Source: JBCDBY01 sp039182715 (GTDB taxonomy: Bacteria > Planctomycetota > PLA2). From it: DNA of 7,258 nucleotides. Shown piece after piece: positions 6,241 to 7,258 of this stretch. The stretch's first letter is position 1; every line of letters begins with the position of its first letter. The stretch is taken from contig JBCDBY010000235.1 of NCBI GenBank assembly GCA_039182715.1, positions 1-7,258 on the forward strand. Reading direction: 5' to 3'. Below the pieces are notes generated by a model. The model made no database searches. It saw only the letters and a list, made by a program, of their open reading frames with translations, and had not been told where the DNA came from. The position numbers and the translations under genes are program-made.

Positions 6241-6735
6241 ATGACCGACGCGCTGCCGCGCCCGGCGGCGCTGTCCGCCCTGCTCTTCCTCGTCCTGCTG
6301 GTCGCGGTGCTCGCGTGGCCCGAGCCGCAGCCGGGGCCCGGACCGCTGGAGCCGCTCACGCGCGCCGCGCTCGTGTTCCTCGCCATCGTCGGGCCGTCGG
6401 TCCGCGGCGTGACGCCGCGTCAGTCCCTCGCGATCGCCCTGCTGGTCCTGCCGTTCCTTGCGCTGACGCTGTGGGGGCATGCGCCCTCGGCGTGGGCCGG
6501 GGCGCTCGTGCTGCTGCTCTTCGCGTCGCTGGCCGGCGCCCTGGGTGCGGGCCGGCCGATGTTTCTCCCCTCGATGCTGCTGCTCTTCGCCGTGCCCTAC
6601 GGGCTCGACTACCTCGCGGAGGAGTTCGGCCGCGGCAGCGGCTTCTGGCGTACCCTGTCGCCCTGGTCGCTGCACCCGCTTTACCCCTCGCTCGCGTTCG
6701 CGGCGTGGGCGCTCGTCGGCTGGAGGTCGCGATGA
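6241..6735 (+). CDS. Uncharacterised polytopic membrane protein
   Basis: I do not recognise a family. The 164-aa product is strongly hydrophobic, with about five or six probable membrane segments (roughly 10-26, 41-58, 61-78, 84-103, 106-123, 143-160). A Pro/Gly/Glu-rich loop (27-38) follows the first, and a short charged loop Y-L-A-E-E-F-G-R (124-131) precedes the last. No catalytic or binding motif is evident. The hydrophobic character and GC-rich third positions argue for a real gene. The ATG at 6241 is the first in-frame start after the ftsQ TAA, 24 nt away and in the same frame; no GTG, CTG or TTG lies between. There is no clear Shine-Dalgarno, but a CATAAT box ends 9 nt before the start. 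The next gene overlaps its stop by ATGA, so the two are probably co-translated and may function together. It sits where ftsA is often found but bears no resemblance to it. Confidence 0.75.
   Translation: MTDALPRPAALSALLFLVLLVAVLAWPEPQPGPGPLEPLTRAALVFLAIVGPSVRGVTPRQSLAIALLVLPFLALTLWGHAPSAWAGALVLLLFASLAGALGAGRPMFLPSMLLLFAVPYGLDYLAEEFGRGSGFWRTLSPWSLHPLYPSLAFAAWALVGWRSR
6722..6726 (+). promoter_or_regulatory. Ribosome binding site of the last gene
   Basis: GGAGG lies within the final codons of the preceding membrane protein, five nt before the ATG at 6732. With the ATGA stop/start overlap it supports that ATG as a real, translationally coupled start for the gene that leaves the window. Confidence 0.65.
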
Positions 6736-7258
6736 TCGCGAGCGTGCTGCTGCTGCTGGCGGTGGAGCTGCCGCTGGGGCCGTTCGGGCAGCCGGGTGTG
6801 CCCGTGCTGGTGACCAGCGAAGAGCCGGTCGACCTCGTCGTCGACGGCTGGACGTGGCGCATCGACGGTCCGACCGCGGTCGCGCTGCCGCGCCTGCCGT
6901 GCGATGTCGCCGGCACGCAGGTGCGCGCGCCGAAGGGCGAGCTGGTCGGCGTCGTCGGCCGCGCGGGCGAGGGCGAAGTGGCGCTGCGGCTCGTCGAAGG
7001 CATGCCGTGGCAACCGCTGCTCGCCTTCGACCGCATCGAAGTGCGGCGGGAGGTCGCGGCGTGGGAGCACGCGCTGCTGGACCGGCGCGCGAAGGCGGGT
7101 GCGGCGCCGCCGCCGGGGCTGGTGCTGCCGGAGATCTACGACGTGCGGTCGGGCCGGGGCGTCGGTTCGGCCTCCAGGGTCGTCATGCGACGCCTCGCGC
7201 TCGGCATGGGCGTGGTGTTCGCGCTGCTCGTGGCGCTGGCGGCGTTCGGGCGGCGGGG
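6732..7258 (+). CDS. Uncharacterised exported protein with C-terminal membrane segment (3' partial)
   Basis: This frame is open from the ATG at 6732 to the window edge (175 full codons), so the 3' end is missing. I do not recognise the family. The N terminus is a short hydrophobic stretch (about 3-15, Leu-rich) that could be a signal peptide or anchor, though it lacks an early Lys/Arg. Residues about 22-105 have alternating hydrophobic pattern and little helix-like character, suggesting a small beta-rich extracytoplasmic domain (for example L-V-V-D-G-W-T-W, 35-42). Residues about 106-150 are charged, then Pro/Gly-rich, and act like a linker. Two Arg (153-154) then lead into a membrane segment (about 155-172), followed by F-G-R-R as the frame leaves the window. 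The layout suggests an envelope protein with its main domain outside the cytoplasm. GGAGG five nt before the start and an ATGA overlap with the preceding gene support expression. Function is unknown. Confidence 0.65.
   Translation, partial: MIASVLLLLAVELPLGPFGQPGVPVLVTSEEPVDLVVDGWTWRIDGPTAVALPRLPCDVAGTQVRAPKGELVGVVGRAGEGEVALRLVEGMPWQPLLAFDRIEVRREVAAWEHALLDRRAKAGAAPPPGLVLPEIYDVRSGRGVGSASRVVMRRLALGMGVVFALLVALAAFGRR

Overview
The window is a very GC-rich, densely packed bacterial chromosomal segment. By eye it is well over two-thirds G+C, with codon third positions almost all G or C. All supported genes lie on the + strand. It carries the second half of a dcw (division and cell wall) cluster: mraY (5' end cut off by the window), ftsW, murG, murC, murB and an ftsQ-type gene, followed by two unrecognised membrane/envelope genes, the last running off the right edge. 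The donor is clearly a peptidoglycan-making bacterium, but its phylum cannot be fixed from this sequence. The high GC, the enlarged MraY loop, the MurC variant reading A-C-E-F-D-R-S-F and the lack of ftsA/ftsZ after ftsQ would fit a Planctomycetota/Phycisphaerae-like or related lineage. That placement is an inference with low confidence.

Positions 1-5437 encode the membrane and cytoplasmic steps of the lipid II pathway. MraY makes lipid I and MurG converts it to lipid II. MurB and MurC supply UDP-MurNAc and UDP-MurNAc-L-Ala upstream of MraY, and FtsW is the SEDS glycosyltransferase that polymerises lipid II at the septum. The genes are translationally chained: mraY/ftsW, ftsW/murG and murG/murC each overlap by ATGA, murC/murB overlap by 32 nt, and murB/ftsQ overlap by 13 nt. 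Compared with the E. coli order, murD is absent between mraY and ftsW, and no ddl lies before ftsQ.

Positions 5425-6216 encode a single-pass protein with FtsQ/DivIB-like POTRA and C-terminal beta-domain signatures, the expected last common dcw member before ftsA/ftsZ. After a 24-nt gap (the only intergenic gap in the window, with a CATAAT box and no good Shine-Dalgarno) come a polytopic membrane protein (6241-6735) and, by another ATGA overlap, a predicted exported protein with a C-terminal membrane segment (6732 to the edge). I do not recognise either; they sit where ftsA/ftsZ would be expected.

Nothing in the window looks mobile: I see no RNA genes, CRISPR arrays, insertion sequences or convincing terminators. 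The most interesting points are the departures from consensus in otherwise canonical enzymes (MurG H-E-Q-N replaced by M-A-F-D; MurB active-site Ser replaced by Cys; about 60 extra residues in the MraY TM4-TM5 loop), the replacement of ftsA/ftsZ by unknown envelope genes, and the possible leaderless start at 6241.
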